DNA of 64,000 bases from JAFGRU01 sp016934985 (lineage in GTDB: Bacteria > Desulfobacterota > Desulfuromonadia > Desulfuromonadales > JAAYDE01): assembly GCA_963665045.2 (NCBI GenBank), contig CAXXJQ010000009.1, positions 496,001-560,000 of the forward strand, in the 5' to 3' direction. Position 1 is the stretch's first letter, and each line of letters starts with the position of its first letter. Under the pieces are notes generated by a model. It saw only the letters and a list, made by a program, of their open reading frames with translations, was not told the DNA's origin and searched no databases. Below, piece after piece: positions 43,526 to 53,057 of the stretch. A program made the translations under genes and the position numbers.

Positions 43526-43906
43526 GAATTGTTTTCCTTTTTTGCAAAAGGTCAGATTCTGTGACTGTTTCAGGGCGACGAACAAGGGATCATTCAGATT
43601 CGAGCTGGCAAACCGTGTCTGATTAATCTCAAGGTAATCCAGGAATCAATTATAAAACAACATTCAAGAATCTACATCCCCGTAGGAAAAATAATCGAAG
43701 GGAAAACGGTTTGAGAAAGGAAAGCCCACCTGTTTTTGGTGGGCTTTTTTAATGGTCAATTTATCGTGATTAACAAGAAACCCAACCCGCTTCCCCCTCG
43801 TCGTTTCTCCTTGTGACGACTCTCCTGGGAATCCAGTGATCTCACCGCGCGCGATAGAAGTAAACGCCCCTGAGCCGAGCAGGCGTATGGGAACCAGCCG
43901 CGTCTT
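43526..43906. other. Intergenic region with one hairpin
   Basis: No gene. Contains ackA upstream DNA and the hairpin at 43718-43752. Confidence 0.4.
43718..43752 (+). terminator. Intrinsic terminator-like hairpin
   Basis: Stem AGCCCACC (43723-43730) / GGTGGGCT (43738-43745), loop TGTTTTT, followed by TTTTTT. T-run is on the plus strand although both neighbours are on the minus strand; on the minus strand it is followed by TTCCTTTCT and may end the gene at 43907. Confidence 0.65.
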
Positions 43907-44452
43907 CTACTTGAATGACCGAGCGAAGAGATCCTCGATAGCTTTTCTGCCTTCTTCGGTGATGTTGCGGGTGCCGGTGCCGCAGAAGGTTTTGTGGCTG
44001 ATGACCGGAGTATCCTCGACCCATGCGGCGCTCTGCCAGGTAAACCATTGGTTTTCTTTCAGATCGAAAACGCTGACCGGACGGCCGAAGAACTTGGCGA
44101 GCTCAATGCCCCAGCCGGTGCCACCGCGGACGGTGCCGTCTTCTTGAAGCCAGCCCACGGAGAAAACCTGGTAGCCCTTGTTGACCATGTGAAAGAGCAG
44201 CTGGAACACCTTTCGAATGGTCCCGGCGTGGGCGTACTTGCGGCCCATCTTGGTGGAGATGATCTCCATACTGATGTGCCCGCGGGAAAGCTCGGCCTCG
44301 GTGAGCACCTTGACGTTTTTCTCCCGGCTCAGCTTGTGCCCTTCGAACGAGAAGGTCACCTCATTGATGCCGTTCGCCTCTGCGAGCTCGCCGAACAGTT
44401 GCTCCGCACCTTTCAATCCGCCGCTGTAGAGAGTGTATTCTGAATTAGACAT
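43907..44452 (-). CDS. SLOG/Rossmann-like nucleotide-binding family protein, function unknown
   Basis: 181 residues. Starts YTLYSGGLKGAEQLFGELAE, the 'YSGG..GA' loop seen in SLOG/DprA-related putative nucleotide- or ligand-binding proteins, with GGTGWGIELAKFFGRPVSVFD in the middle (second glycine loop and an aliphatic 'P-V-x-V-F-D' strand) and FCGTGTR near the end. This arrangement is found in phage, plasmid and archaeal hypothetical proteins. Function not established. GGAG lies 12 bases before the ATG. Stands alone between AT-rich gaps. Confidence 0.55.
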   Translation of the reverse strand: MSNSEYTLYSGGLKGAEQLFGELAEANGINEVTFSFEGHKLSREKNVKVLTEAELSRGHISMEIISTKMGRKYAHAGTIRKVFQLLFHMVNKGYQVFSVGWLQEDGTVRGGTGWGIELAKFFGRPVSVFDLKENQWFTWQSAAWVEDTPVISHKTFCGTGTRNITEEGRKAIEDLFARSFK

Positions 44453-45103
44453 GATATATCGTTTCTCCTATCGGTTGTTGTCTCGGCGATTTTTCATGGG
44501 CCGCGTCGAGCCCATTCAAAATTTGGAAACATCTATAAAACAAAAAAATCAGGATAGTGTTAATAATCAGAACTTAGCCGGGCATGTTTCCAGACCAAAA
44601 GGAGAAAATAAAATTCCTTTCATGATGGAGTATAACAAAATACCCCCGGTTGTCATGGCCGAGGGCATTTCTTGTTTAGGAAAAAACCTCGAGGTTGGGA
44701 GCCCCGAGGCTTTGTAAAAAAGGAAGGTTTTTAGCGTTAATGATGATAGTGTTTTTGACCTTGAATAAAATTTATTTCCAGATACCGATTATTCAAGACT
44801 CCTGGCCAACGGTTGAGGGTTCTTCTTCAGGTAGCAATCCACATTTTACCTGACAGAGAGTGTCTCATTTACCCTGGTCAATAAGAATGGCCAACCCCAA
44901 TGTTGAGGTTGGCCATTTCGATGCCTGAAATAGAGTAACTTGCAAGATGTATTTTAAACTCAACACCAAGAGTCAAACGGAGACTTGACCCCTTTTCCAC
45001 CCTCTACTTCTTTTCCACCCTTTCCCACCCCCTTTGCCGCGACCCAAGTTTAACGCTGCTTTTCAGAAGGCTCGGCTTTTTGCGCTCCGCTGCAAAAGCT
45101 TTG
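44453..45103. other. Long intergenic stretch with hairpin repeat
   Basis: About 650 bases. An open frame at 44433-44717 overlaps the previous gene's start and looks accidental. Contains a GC-rich hairpin around 44688-44711 (CCTCG..CGAGG) and the hairpin element at 44886-44938. GACTTGACCCC at 44983 recurs in looser form near 17606 and 51079. Confidence 0.4.
44886..44938 (-). repeat. Dispersed hairpin element, copy B
   Basis: Inverted relative to copy A at 17771. Stem AATGGCCAACC (44886-44896) / GGTTGGCCATT; on the minus strand preceded by ACTCTATTTCAG exactly as copy A. Stem and flank together are about 85% identical across 53 bases. Confidence 0.75.
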
Positions 45104-45478
45104 TTAGATAGATAATAACCATGCTAATGCCTCATCTCTTGATCTAAAAGCATCAATTGTCGCATCCCAATATGGATCGACGTATACCTGAAACATCCTA
45201 TTCATTCCAAAAAGTAAGTCTTGTGGAACAACCGCTGCAAATCGCGCAGATCCAATTGCTGTGCGTCTTTCTTCACATACTTTCGCAATCTTCTCAAGAT
45301 CATTTATGGTAAGATGTCTGATTTCTAAATCCGTTTCATCTGAAATCACTAATGATCCTGGTCTCCATTGCTTATGTGTTATCAGATAGTCAAAATATGC
45401 GGCGCTTTCTTCCACACAAGACTTACCGAACAACTTAACATCAAAGTAACCATCAACAAAATCCACTTTGTATTCCAT
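45104..45478 (-). CDS. Small protein of unknown function (STAS/SpoIIAA-like fold possible)
   Basis: 124 residues, acidic, no signal or membrane segment: begins MEYKVDFVDGYFDVKLFG and ends RSRDEALAWLLSI. The alternation of short beta strands with helices and the C-terminal 'F.s.deAl.WL' resembles the small SpoIIAA-like/STAS proteins that carry such a tail. AGGAG sits 8 bases before the ATG. Codon use is strikingly AT-rich compared with glgCA next door, indicating separate origin. Confidence 0.55.
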   Translation of the reverse strand: MEYKVDFVDGYFDVKLFGKSCVEESAAYFDYLITHKQWRPGSLVISDETDLEIRHLTINDLEKIAKVCEERRTAIGSARFAAVVPQDLLFGMNRMFQVYVDPYWDATIDAFRSRDEALAWLLSI

Positions 45479-45792
45479 GGATGTACTCCTGTTTAACCAT
45501 AAAATTATTCGACGTGTAATTTTTGTCCATTACCACGCAAAATTCCCCAACAATTATCCAAAAAAATGCCCAAAATGTAGCAAACCACCTCTAAAAGACC
45601 ACCTTTTTGCAACCATAATTCGCCTACGGTAATCTTATACAGCATGTCAACATAAAAACGGAGCGGAATTATATTGAGCGAATTTCATCCTGGAAAATGC
45701 ATCAAATTAAGATGCCTTTAATTTACCCCGATAGGGAAAACTAGTCATAAGTATTATTGTCTTGAAAGTTGCTTCGGATCGTTTGAGCAGGT
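45479..45792. other. Intergenic region, no gene seen
   Basis: About 310 AT-rich bases between the small AT-rich gene and the end of glgA; no hairpin with T-run recognised after glgA. Confidence 0.4.
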
Positions 45793-47232
45793 TCAATTTG
45801 CTCCGGTGACGGCGTCGTAGAGCGCTTTGTAGGCACGCGCGGACTGTTCCCATCCAACGGGATGAGCCATTGCACGTTTAACCATGGAGGTCCAGAGTTG
45901 CGGGTCACGGAAAGCCTCGCAGGTCCGGTTGATGGCGTCTTCGAACGCAAATGCCGTGACAGGGCTGAATTGAAAACCGGTTGCCGTACCGGCAGCGATG
46001 GCAGCGGGGTTCGCGTCAATGATGGTATCGGCCAGCCCGCCTGTCCGCGAGACAACCGGCAGCGTACCGTAGCGGAGGCCGTAAAGCTGGGTCAGCCCGC
46101 AGGGTTCAAACCGCGACGGCACGAGGATCGCGTCGCTGCCGCCCACCATCAAGTGCGAGAGCGGCTCGTCATAACCGATGACGCAGCCCACGGAGCCGGG
46201 CCATTTGCGGGCGGCAGTGGCAAACCGCGCCTCCAACCCCTTGTCCCCGGATCCCAGCACCGCGAGCCGAGCACCCCGCGACACGATTCCGGGAAGCACG
46301 TCCAGCAGAACGTCCAGCCCCTTCTGGGTCGTCAGCCGGCTGATCACGCAGAAGAGCGGCGCGTCCCCGTTATCATTCAGTGCGAAACGGCGGGCGACCT
46401 CGGCCCGGTTCGCCGCCTTCTTTTGCAGCGTCCGCGCGCTGTAGGTCCGGGGCAATAGCGGATCGTCGGCAGGGTTCCAGATGTCGAGATCAATCCCGTT
46501 CAGGATGCCGACCACGTCGGCGCCCCGGGCAGTAATGATCCCCTGCAGACCCATGCCGAATTCGGGCGTCATGATTTCGTGCGCATAGGTCGGGCTGACA
46601 GTCGTGACCTTTTGCGAGAAGGCGATCCCGGTCTTGAGAAACCCGAGATGGCCGAAATATTCCATGCCGTCCATGTGATAAAGCCAGGGCTGCAGGCCGA
46701 GCGGGCCGATGAGCGATGGATCGAAAAGCCCCTGGAAGGCGATGTTGTGAATCGTCAGAATCGTGGGTGGCGCGCCGTGGAAGGCCTTCAGATAGGCCGG
46801 GATCAGACCCGCCTGCCAGTCATGGGCATGGACGACATCCGGTTTCCAGCCGCCGATACCGCCCACCGCGATCTCTGCCGCCACCTTGCAGAGCGCGCCG
46901 TAGCGGAAGGCGTTGTCGGGCCAGTCCCTGCCCTTGGGATCGAGGTAAATGTTGCCCGGCCGGTCGTAGAGATGCGGCGCGTCGAGGAGCAGCAGCTCCA
47001 GCCCCTCGGCGCTCGCCGCGACGATCCGGGCACCGCCGCCGAGCAGGCTGTCGGTTGCCCAGACCTGCTCTCCGGCGGCCAGCACCCTCGCCAGCGCCGG
47101 GTATGCCGGCAAAAGGATGCGCACGCTGATACCCATGCCGGCCAGCGTTTTGGGGACCGCCCCGATCACGTCGGCGAGGCCCCCCGTCTTGATAAACGGC
47201 CCGCATTCGGAGGCCGCGAAGAGAATGTTCAT
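45793..47232 (-). CDS. glgA: Glycogen synthase (ADP-glucose type)
   Basis: 479 residues, GT5 family. ADP-glucose site KTGGLADVIGAVP (Lys15 region) at the N-terminus, VVHAHDWQAGLIP in the middle, and the C-terminal EPCGLTQLYGLRYGTLPV with the catalytic Glu, plus the second glycine-loop TGGLADT. Five bases after glgC, so one operon. Sequence style and high GC third positions resemble alphaproteobacterial GlgA rather than the flanking genes. Confidence 0.95.
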   Translation of the reverse strand: MNILFAASECGPFIKTGGLADVIGAVPKTLAGMGISVRILLPAYPALARVLAAGEQVWATDSLLGGGARIVAASAEGLELLLLDAPHLYDRPGNIYLDPKGRDWPDNAFRYGALCKVAAEIAVGGIGGWKPDVVHAHDWQAGLIPAYLKAFHGAPPTILTIHNIAFQGLFDPSLIGPLGLQPWLYHMDGMEYFGHLGFLKTGIAFSQKVTTVSPTYAHEIMTPEFGMGLQGIITARGADVVGILNGIDLDIWNPADDPLLPRTYSARTLQKKAANRAEVARRFALNDNGDAPLFCVISRLTTQKGLDVLLDVLPGIVSRGARLAVLGSGDKGLEARFATAARKWPGSVGCVIGYDEPLSHLMVGGSDAILVPSRFEPCGLTQLYGLRYGTLPVVSRTGGLADTIIDANPAAIAAGTATGFQFSPVTAFAFEDAINRTCEAFRDPQLWTSMVKRAMAHPVGWEQSARAYKALYDAVTGAN

Positions 47233-47237
47233 TTACA

Positions 47238-48497
47238 CTAATTCTCCAGGGCGTCGATCATTTTCTGGGTGATGAGGCAGATGCCGCTTTCCGTCCGGCG
47301 GAAGCGCCTGGCGTCAAGCTCGGGGTCCTCGCCGACCACCAGCCCAGCCGGGATGCTGACGCCGCGGTCTATCACCACGTTTTTCAGCTCGGCGCTGCGG
47401 TCGATCTCGCAATAGGGCAGTGCCACCACACCCTCGAGCTTCGAAAAGGAATGCGTCCGGACGCCGGTAAAGAGCAGGCATTGATAGAGCGAGGAACCCG
47501 AGATGATGCAGCCGCCCGAGACCATGGACGAGATCGCCTGGCCGCGGCGGCCCTCTTCATCGTGGATAAATTTGGCGGGCGGCACCAGCTCGGAATAGGT
47601 CCAGATCGGCCAGTTCTTGTCGTAGAGGTCCAGCTCCGGCACAAAATCCGTCAGGTCGATATTGGCCTGCCAGAAGGCGTCGATCGAGCCGACATCCCGC
47701 CAGTAGGGCTTCATTTCTGACGCGCTCCGCACGCAGCTCAGCCCGAAGGGATGCGCGACCGCATCGCCGGAGGCGACGATCTTGGGGATGATGTCCCTGC
47801 CGAAGTCGTTGCTGCTGCCAGGGTCTTCCGCGTCCTGGCGGAGAACCTCGTAGAGCATTTCCGCCTCGAAGACGTAGATGCCCATGCTGGCGAGGGCGAG
47901 GTTCGGGTTGCCGGGCATCGCGGGCGGATCGGCAGGCTTTTCGAGGAATTCGAGGATCTTGTTCGAGGCGTCGACCTTCATCACGCCGAACCCCGTCGCC
48001 TCCATCCGGGGTACCTCGATGCAGCCCACGGTGACCTTGGCCCCGGAGTCCACGTGATGTTGGACCATCAGCGTATAGTCCTGCTTGTAGATGTGGTCGC
48101 CTGCGAGGATTACAATGTATTTCGGCCCGTAGCCCTGGATGATGTCGATGTTCTGGGTGACCGCGTCGGCAGTACCCTTGTACCAGTTCTCTTCATTCAC
48201 CTGCTGCGAGGCAGGCAGAATGTCGAGGAATTCGTTCCGCTCGACCCGGAAGAACGACCAGCCGCGCTGCAGGTGGCGGATAAGGCTGTGCGCTTTGTAC
48301 TGCGTCGCCACGCAGATCTTCCGGATCCCGGAATTGACCGCGTTCGAGAGCACGAAATCGATGATCCGGCTCTTGCCGCCGAAATAGACGGCGGGCTTCG
48401 CCCGCCGGTCCGTCAGTTCATTCAGACGACTGCCGCGGCCCCCTGCGAGGACGAAGGCCATCGTCTGCTGCGCGAGGCGCTGGGTTCCCTGTTCCAT
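47238..48497 (-). CDS. glgC: Glucose-1-phosphate adenylyltransferase
   Basis: 419 residues. Makes ADP-glucose for GlgA. Nucleotide-binding [20 protein letters not shown] (residues about 17-36), [30 protein letters not shown] and the C-terminal left-handed helix part ending [17 protein letters not shown]. The C-terminal phrase [17 protein letters not shown] is very close to Agrobacterium/Rhodobacter GlgC. First gene of the glgCA operon, no glgB, glgX or glgP nearby. Likely acquired horizontally. Confidence 0.95.
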   Translation of the reverse strand: MEQGTQRLAQQTMAFVLAGGRGSRLNELTDRRAKPAVYFGGKSRIIDFVLSNAVNSGIRKICVATQYKAHSLIRHLQRGWSFFRVERNEFLDILPASQQVNEENWYKGTADAVTQNIDIIQGYGPKYIVILAGDHIYKQDYTLMVQHHVDSGAKVTVGCIEVPRMEATGFGVMKVDASNKILEFLEKPADPPAMPGNPNLALASMGIYVFEAEMLYEVLRQDAEDPGSSNDFGRDIIPKIVASGDAVAHPFGLSCVRSASEMKPYWRDVGSIDAFWQANIDLTDFVPELDLYDKNWPIWTYSELVPPAKFIHDEEGRRGQAISSMVSGGCIISGSSLYQCLLFTGVRTHSFSKLEGVVALPYCEIDRSAELKNVVIDRGVSIPAGLVVGEDPELDARRFRRTESGICLITQKMIDALEN

Positions 48498-48970
48498 GAT
48501 GTCTCCTCCCCATAATATTATTTTTTCAGGTCTGTTTCAGTTCCAAAAAGAGAATCGGGAACCGCACCGCCAGGGGTAAAAAGATGGAAAACGGCCCACA
48601 AAATTGCTATTTTTCAATTTCTAATGCACCCACGCCTCTTTGCCAACCACCCCTCCCGCCGGGAAGCATAATTTTTCGTTTCTTTTTCGACCCGTTTTTG
48701 ACGCCCCCGCCCACGCATCCTCTCCCTTATTTTTCAATGCATTTTCTCCAGGTCTTGGACGGAATCTACCGATGTCAATGTTCGGTGCATATTCAGAATT
48801 TCCGCCTTACCTTCGCCACTCGTCGGATTGGAATACCAACCGAATAACTGTTCAGGTCGTTTCTTTGTCTAAAAAGTTGGACCGATAGCATGCCAAAGCT
48901 TATTTCGGATGCAATCAAATCTTACACTGGCTGTCAGATCAAATGGTGACTATTACAAAAAGCTTCCAGC
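48498..48970. other. Intergenic region, no gene seen
   Basis: About 470 bases; probable glgC promoter on the left. No hairpin or homology recognised. Confidence 0.4.
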
Positions 48971-49495
48971 TTAAAGGGACGGCCGGTCATGCTCGACAAA
49001 TATCAATTCATCCGTTTCAAAGCCAAGCTGCTTCGCTCTTTCGATGAAACGGTCGATCAGGCCGCTGTCGACCGTCGGGGTCCTGGCCAGAAGCCAGAGA
49101 TAGGATTGATTGTAGCCTGTCACAAAAGCATATTGATATTCTTCATCCAGTTCGAAAAGTACATAGGAGCTGTAAAAAGGCCCGAAAAAGGATACTTTCA
49201 AATAGCCTTCATTTTTGGACCGGACAAAACGGGCGGTGCCTTCAGCCTGCTTCCAACTTTTCTCCCTGGCCGAAAAACCCCGGTTGACAACCCTCACACC
49301 TCCGTCATCGCGCAGGGAATATTCTGCCGCGACATTGCTCAAACCTCTCTCAAAAGAGTGATCCAAACGGGCGATTTCATACCATTTGCCCAGATACCTC
49401 GACAGCTTGAAATCAGCAACCGGCGTGACTCCTTCGGGGTAGCCGAGGCAGCCGCCTAACAGGACCGTGAGAAAAACCAACGAAAAAAAACGCAT
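48971..49495 (-). CDS. blc: Outer-membrane lipocalin Blc
   Basis: 174 residues from the ATG at 49495 (AGGCAGG upstream; a TTG six codons earlier is less likely). Lipoprotein signal with lipobox LLGGC. Lipocalin motif GKWYEIARLDHSFERGL (the G-x-W signature) follows, then NVAAEYSL, KVSFFGPFYSSYVL and the closing WLLARTP. Binds membrane-derived lipids or hydrophobic ligands at the outer membrane, typically under stress. Confidence 0.92.
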   Translation of the reverse strand: MRFFSLVFLTVLLGGCLGYPEGVTPVADFKLSRYLGKWYEIARLDHSFERGLSNVAAEYSLRDDGGVRVVNRGFSAREKSWKQAEGTARFVRSKNEGYLKVSFFGPFYSSYVLFELDEEYQYAFVTGYNQSYLWLLARTPTVDSGLIDRFIERAKQLGFETDELIFVEHDRPSL

Positions 49496-49570
49496 AGGGT
49501 GCCTGCCTTTCAATAAGTGACATCTGCCAATTTACCTGGGAAGTCCGATTTTGCAAGTGGCCGTAAAAAA

Positions 49571-50065
49571 TTATACCAACGGCAGTTCAAATCGCTGTTC
49601 CGTTACGGTCGTTCCCCACTGCTCCCCGGCAAATTCTTCGACCAGTTTAAAGCCGAACTTGTCATATAGATGTCTGGCCGGTGCAAGCCCTTTGAAGGTC
49701 CAAAGGTAGACCTTGTCGAAACCAGTATCTCTGCAGAAGGAAACAGCCTCCTTAATCAGATAGTTGCCGGCTCCTTTGCCCCGCAACCTGTCTGAAACAA
49801 TGAACCAACGCAAATGGGCAAGATTGTCTCTTTCCGATGTGCTCTCGATGGTGAGTGACCCTTCAATGCGGCCGTTCACAACCAGGGACCAGATGCGGTC
49901 TTTGGATGGATTGTAGTTCATGAGGAAAGTAGACAGTTCGGACGCCACTTTCCCTTCGAAAAAACAACCGAAACTCCACTGTGCCGCATAATACTCCGCA
50001 TGCAGTTCGGCCACCCGGCCGATAACACCGGGCGTGTAACCGACAATGGCTTCAAAATCAGCCAT
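49571..50065 (-). CDS. GNAT family N-acetyltransferase
   Basis: 164 residues. Acetyl-CoA binding region LRWFIVSDRLRGKGAGNYLIKEA (R-G-x-G-x-G/A type, about 94-116) and a C-terminal ARHLYDKFGFKLVEEF. The N-terminal YTPGVIGRVAELHAEYYA is typical of a subgroup found as stand-alone enzymes or fused to MarR regulators. Substrate unknown. Confidence 0.85.
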   Translation of the reverse strand: MADFEAIVGYTPGVIGRVAELHAEYYAAQWSFGCFFEGKVASELSTFLMNYNPSKDRIWSLVVNGRIEGSLTIESTSERDNLAHLRWFIVSDRLRGKGAGNYLIKEAVSFCRDTGFDKVYLWTFKGLAPARHLYDKFGFKLVEEFAGEQWGTTVTEQRFELPLV

Positions 50066-50361
50066 CCAATATCCTTTCTCTTTTCAGCATGGCAACGCCA
50101 ATAGCAACAAAATGATGGCTCTTCTGCCCATGGGAACCTCTTGCCAAAATCTAAACCCGTTACTCATTTTATACCCGAAAAATCCACTGAAAAAAAGGCG
50201 GCCTCTTTTATTGACAGAGAGATACACCCTTTTTACCCTCACGGCACCTCATCTTTAGGACAACAGCCTCGCCAGTCCTGATACGACCATCCCCAATAAT
50301 TTTAAGGCCTGGCTTTTTGTTACAAATCACACCCGCCAGCATGTTGATATTCAAGGGGTTA
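50066..50361. other. Intergenic region, no gene seen
   Basis: About 300 bases between the acetyltransferase and tag genes. No supported gene or clear terminator. Confidence 0.35.
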
Positions 50362-50943
50362 TTAAACCGATTTCTCTCCGGCCTCCGTGACTTTGCCGTA
50401 ACGGAAACAAGAGACAAGATGATCATTGACCAGACCGACAGCCTGCATGTAAGCGTAACAGATGGTGCTGCCGGCAAATTTGAAGCCTCTTTTTTTCAGG
50501 TCTTTGCTCATGGCATCCGATTCAGCACTGAACGCAGGAACCTGCCCGGATGTTTCCCACGCGTTGATAATGGGCCTGCCAGCGACAAACGACCAGATAT
50601 AAGCATCGAAGCTGCCATACTCTTTTTGGACCTCGAGAAAGCGCCTTGCATTTTCCACTGTGGCGCCAACCTTCAGACGGTTGCGGACAATCGCCGGATT
50701 GTGCAATAACTCCTCAATCTTTTCAGGGGAAAAAACCGCCACCCTGGCGGGCTCGAAATTCTGGAAAACTTCCCGGTAGCCGGCCCGTTTCTTCAGAATC
50801 GTCGTCCAGCTCAACCCTGCCTGCGCCCCCTCCAGAATCAACATTTCGAAATGTTTGCGGTCATCGTGAACGGGGACACCCCATTCCTCGTCGTGATACT
50901 TCTCCAGCAAAGCGTCGGGCCCTGCCCAGTCACATCGAATCAT
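50362..50943 (-). CDS. tag: DNA-3-methyladenine glycosylase I
   Basis: 193 residues from the ATG at 50943 (GGAAGCG upstream). Excises 3-methyladenine. Typical start RCDWAG, then YHDEEWGVPVHDDRKHFEMLILEGAQAGLSW (with catalytic Glu in LEG), NAIVRNRLKV-like NPAIVRNRLK, and the zinc ligands near the ends (Cys in RCDWAG and YAYMQAVGLVNDH). A further in-frame stretch to 50976 lacks a ribosome site. Confidence 0.94.
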   Translation of the reverse strand: MIRCDWAGPDALLEKYHDEEWGVPVHDDRKHFEMLILEGAQAGLSWTTILKKRAGYREVFQNFEPARVAVFSPEKIEELLHNPAIVRNRLKVGATVENARRFLEVQKEYGSFDAYIWSFVAGRPIINAWETSGQVPAFSAESDAMSKDLKKRGFKFAGSTICYAYMQAVGLVNDHLVSCFRYGKVTEAGEKSV

Positions 50944-51139
50944 AAAAACGCTTCCTTTTCTGTTGTCATTGATCATCTTTATCTACAGTTTGTTTGCAAC
51001 CATGTCAAAGAATACAAATAATCCATTGTTCTGGCTAACATTCCCGGTTTTCGTCACCGGCAAAGGGTCTGCAGAAACTTGACCCCCCTTCCACAGACCG
51101 GTATAGTCTCCGGAAAAATCCAAAGGGGGAAGAAACAGA

Positions 51140-51445
51140 ATGTCCGAAATGGTTGAGCGCTTCAAGGAAGATCTTGCCGAAGTCTGCTGGCGGGATTTGC
51201 GAACCCACGTCCAGCGCGACACGCTCATCACACTGGCGCCGGAAATCGATCTGGTAGAGGTGGCAACCGCAATCGCCCGGGACAACAGCGAACAGATCAA
51301 GACCTTGATTGTCGAAGGCAAGCTCGGAAAACCGTCCGTCGAAGAGATCACGGCCTGGGAAAAGCAGATGGACAAGCCTTTCCTCATGCTGATTGTCCAG
51401 CCTTACATTCTGACACAGGCGCTTTGCCATGCCTGCAAATTGTAA
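51140..51445 (+). CDS. DUF2288 family protein
   Basis: 101 residues: LAEVCWRDLRTHVQRDTLITLAPEIDLVEVATAIA at the N-terminus and WEKQMDKPFLMLIVQPYILTQ near the C-terminus, the conserved ends of DUF2288. Small cytosolic helical protein of unknown function. A strong AGGGGGA precedes the ATG by 8 bases. Lies alone between two minus-strand genes. Confidence 0.85.
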   Translation: MSEMVERFKEDLAEVCWRDLRTHVQRDTLITLAPEIDLVEVATAIARDNSEQIKTLIVEGKLGKPSVEEITAWEKQMDKPFLMLIVQPYILTQALCHACKL

Positions 51446-51500
51446 AAATTGGGATCAACAGAATGGTCGGGAAGGATTCCCGTTTTTCGCTTCGCAGAGA

Positions 51501-52400
51501 TCAGTGTAAGACGACCTTATTGCGGCCGCTCTTTTTTGCCTTGTAAAGAGCCATATCTGCTCTTGTCAAAAGTTCCTTCGCGGATTCAACACCGTCCGAA
51601 AGCTCAGAAATACCCAGACTTACCGTAAACCGGATATCCGTATCACCATAACGATAACTGCTCTTTTCAACGATATCCCGCAGGTTTTCGGCCACTAACT
51701 CTGCCGCCTTGCCCGGGGTTTCGGGCAGCAGAAGGCAGAACTCTTCTCCACCATAGCGGGCAAATATATCCACTTTACGAATGCTGGCGGAAATGGTTTT
51801 GGTAAACTCCTGAAGAACAAAATCACCACATTGATGCCCATAAGTGTCGTTTATTTTTTTAAAAAAATCGATGTCTGCCATAACCACGCTAAAGGGCCTG
51901 GCATATCGCTGATGTCGCGCGAACTCTTCTTCGATTTTTTTTTCAAGATAGCGACGATTGTAAATGCCTGTCAGTCCATCCTCGGTATTGAGTTCGACAA
52001 GCTTTTGCTCATAGGCAGCAATTTCCGTAACATCCTGAACCATTATATAGACATATTCAATCGCATTGTTCTTATCGCGAATTGGCCCCATGGTACAGCT
52101 TTGTTGCATATACTCGAATTTTGAATCGAGTGCATTTGATGCTTTAAAAGGGAAGAAATAACTGTGCAGCTTCTGGGAAAAAAATGAAAAGTTTCCAAAA
52201 CTCATGACCGTTTTGAAACTTCGGTGAAACCAGGACTTGTTCAGTTCAGGAAAGAATTCAAAAATAGACTTGCCGATGATTTTTTCAGAAGGGATCTTGC
52301 TTCTGGCTTCAAGCCATCGATTCCACTTGAAAACATTGTAATCCTTGTCAAGGATCACAATGCCAACATTAACCATGTCAAAAATTTGAGAAAATATCAT
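51501..52400 (-). CDS. PAS-domain diguanylate cyclase
   Basis: 299 residues. PAS domain at residues 1-130 (MVNVGIVILDKDYNVFKWNRW; no haem or flavin ligand evident), then a GGDEF domain with LTGIYNRRYLEKKI, the active site ARYGGEEFCLLLPE and no obvious RxxD inhibitory site before it. Makes c-di-GMP. Start overlaps the CheC stop (ATGA), the third gene of a CheY-CheC-cyclase operon. Confidence 0.92.
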   Translation of the reverse strand: MIFSQIFDMVNVGIVILDKDYNVFKWNRWLEARSKIPSEKIIGKSIFEFFPELNKSWFHRSFKTVMSFGNFSFFSQKLHSYFFPFKASNALDSKFEYMQQSCTMGPIRDKNNAIEYVYIMVQDVTEIAAYEQKLVELNTEDGLTGIYNRRYLEKKIEEEFARHQRYARPFSVVMADIDFFKKINDTYGHQCGDFVLQEFTKTISASIRKVDIFARYGGEEFCLLLPETPGKAAELVAENLRDIVEKSSYRYGDTDIRFTVSLGISELSDGVESAKELLTRADMALYKAKKSGRNKVVLH

Positions 52401-53029
52401 TCGTCGAATGATTCAAGATAATCGTATAGGGATTTTTTGAGCCACTCAATGGAGTCCTGGCTGGTAATGAAAAACAGCAGCCCGCTGATATTGTGATTTT
52501 CAAACTCAAATACCGTTTTCATTATTATAGCAGTCTGGTCAGAGTCATAGTTTTCAACCAGGCGGGCAAAGTTTGAGCACTCGCCCTGTGAAGCAATCGG
52601 AGGAGAGTAGGTTACCCTTGTATCTAATAATTCGGCGATCTTACCAACGCAGGCACCGACCAGAATATTTCCGACTTCGAGTAATATCTCCTTCTCAAGG
52701 GAGTCAAAAGGATTATTCTCTGTTAGATCTAAATCCCCCGTACCAAAAAGTTCGACAAGAGATTTTCCGATTTGTTCCGGAAAAATCAAAAATCCGGAGC
52801 CGCTGAAGTCCCCCCAGAATTCCTGGTCCAGCTTCCATATCCTCTCAAAACCATGAATGTTTTTCTCGAAATATGTCGGAAGCTCACTGATCTTCATGAC
52901 CTGAATTTGCGGCACAGTGAGTACAACAAATATATCAATCACTTCGGCAAGGTCTGCAGTCGCATTGCCAAAGGCGATATTCATGACTTCTTGCAGAATA
53001 TCTTTTTCCTCGTCGGAAAAAAGAGTCAT
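52397..53029 (-). CDS. CheC-like phosphatase
   Basis: 210 residues from the ATG at 53029 (AGAGGA just upstream; ATG and TTG starts a few codons earlier remain possible). Two phosphatase signatures: ILQEVMNIAFGNATADLAE near the start and ILLEVGNILVGACVGKIAELL in the middle, each with the E..N pair that acts on CheY-phosphate. Sits between a stand-alone CheY-like receiver and a diguanylate cyclase, so it probably controls that receiver's phosphorylation. Confidence 0.85.
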   Translation of the reverse strand: MTLFSDEEKDILQEVMNIAFGNATADLAEVIDIFVVLTVPQIQVMKISELPTYFEKNIHGFERIWKLDQEFWGDFSGSGFLIFPEQIGKSLVELFGTGDLDLTENNPFDSLEKEILLEVGNILVGACVGKIAELLDTRVTYSPPIASQGECSNFARLVENYDSDQTAIIMKTVFEFENHNISGLLFFITSQDSIEWLKKSLYDYLESFDE

Positions 53030-53057
53030 TTTATCCTCTTTCATCAGCAACCCTGCC

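Noticed and set aside
44433..44717. 94-codon frame overlapping the start of the SLOG-like gene
   Set aside because: No ribosome site, no resemblance, covers a hairpin.
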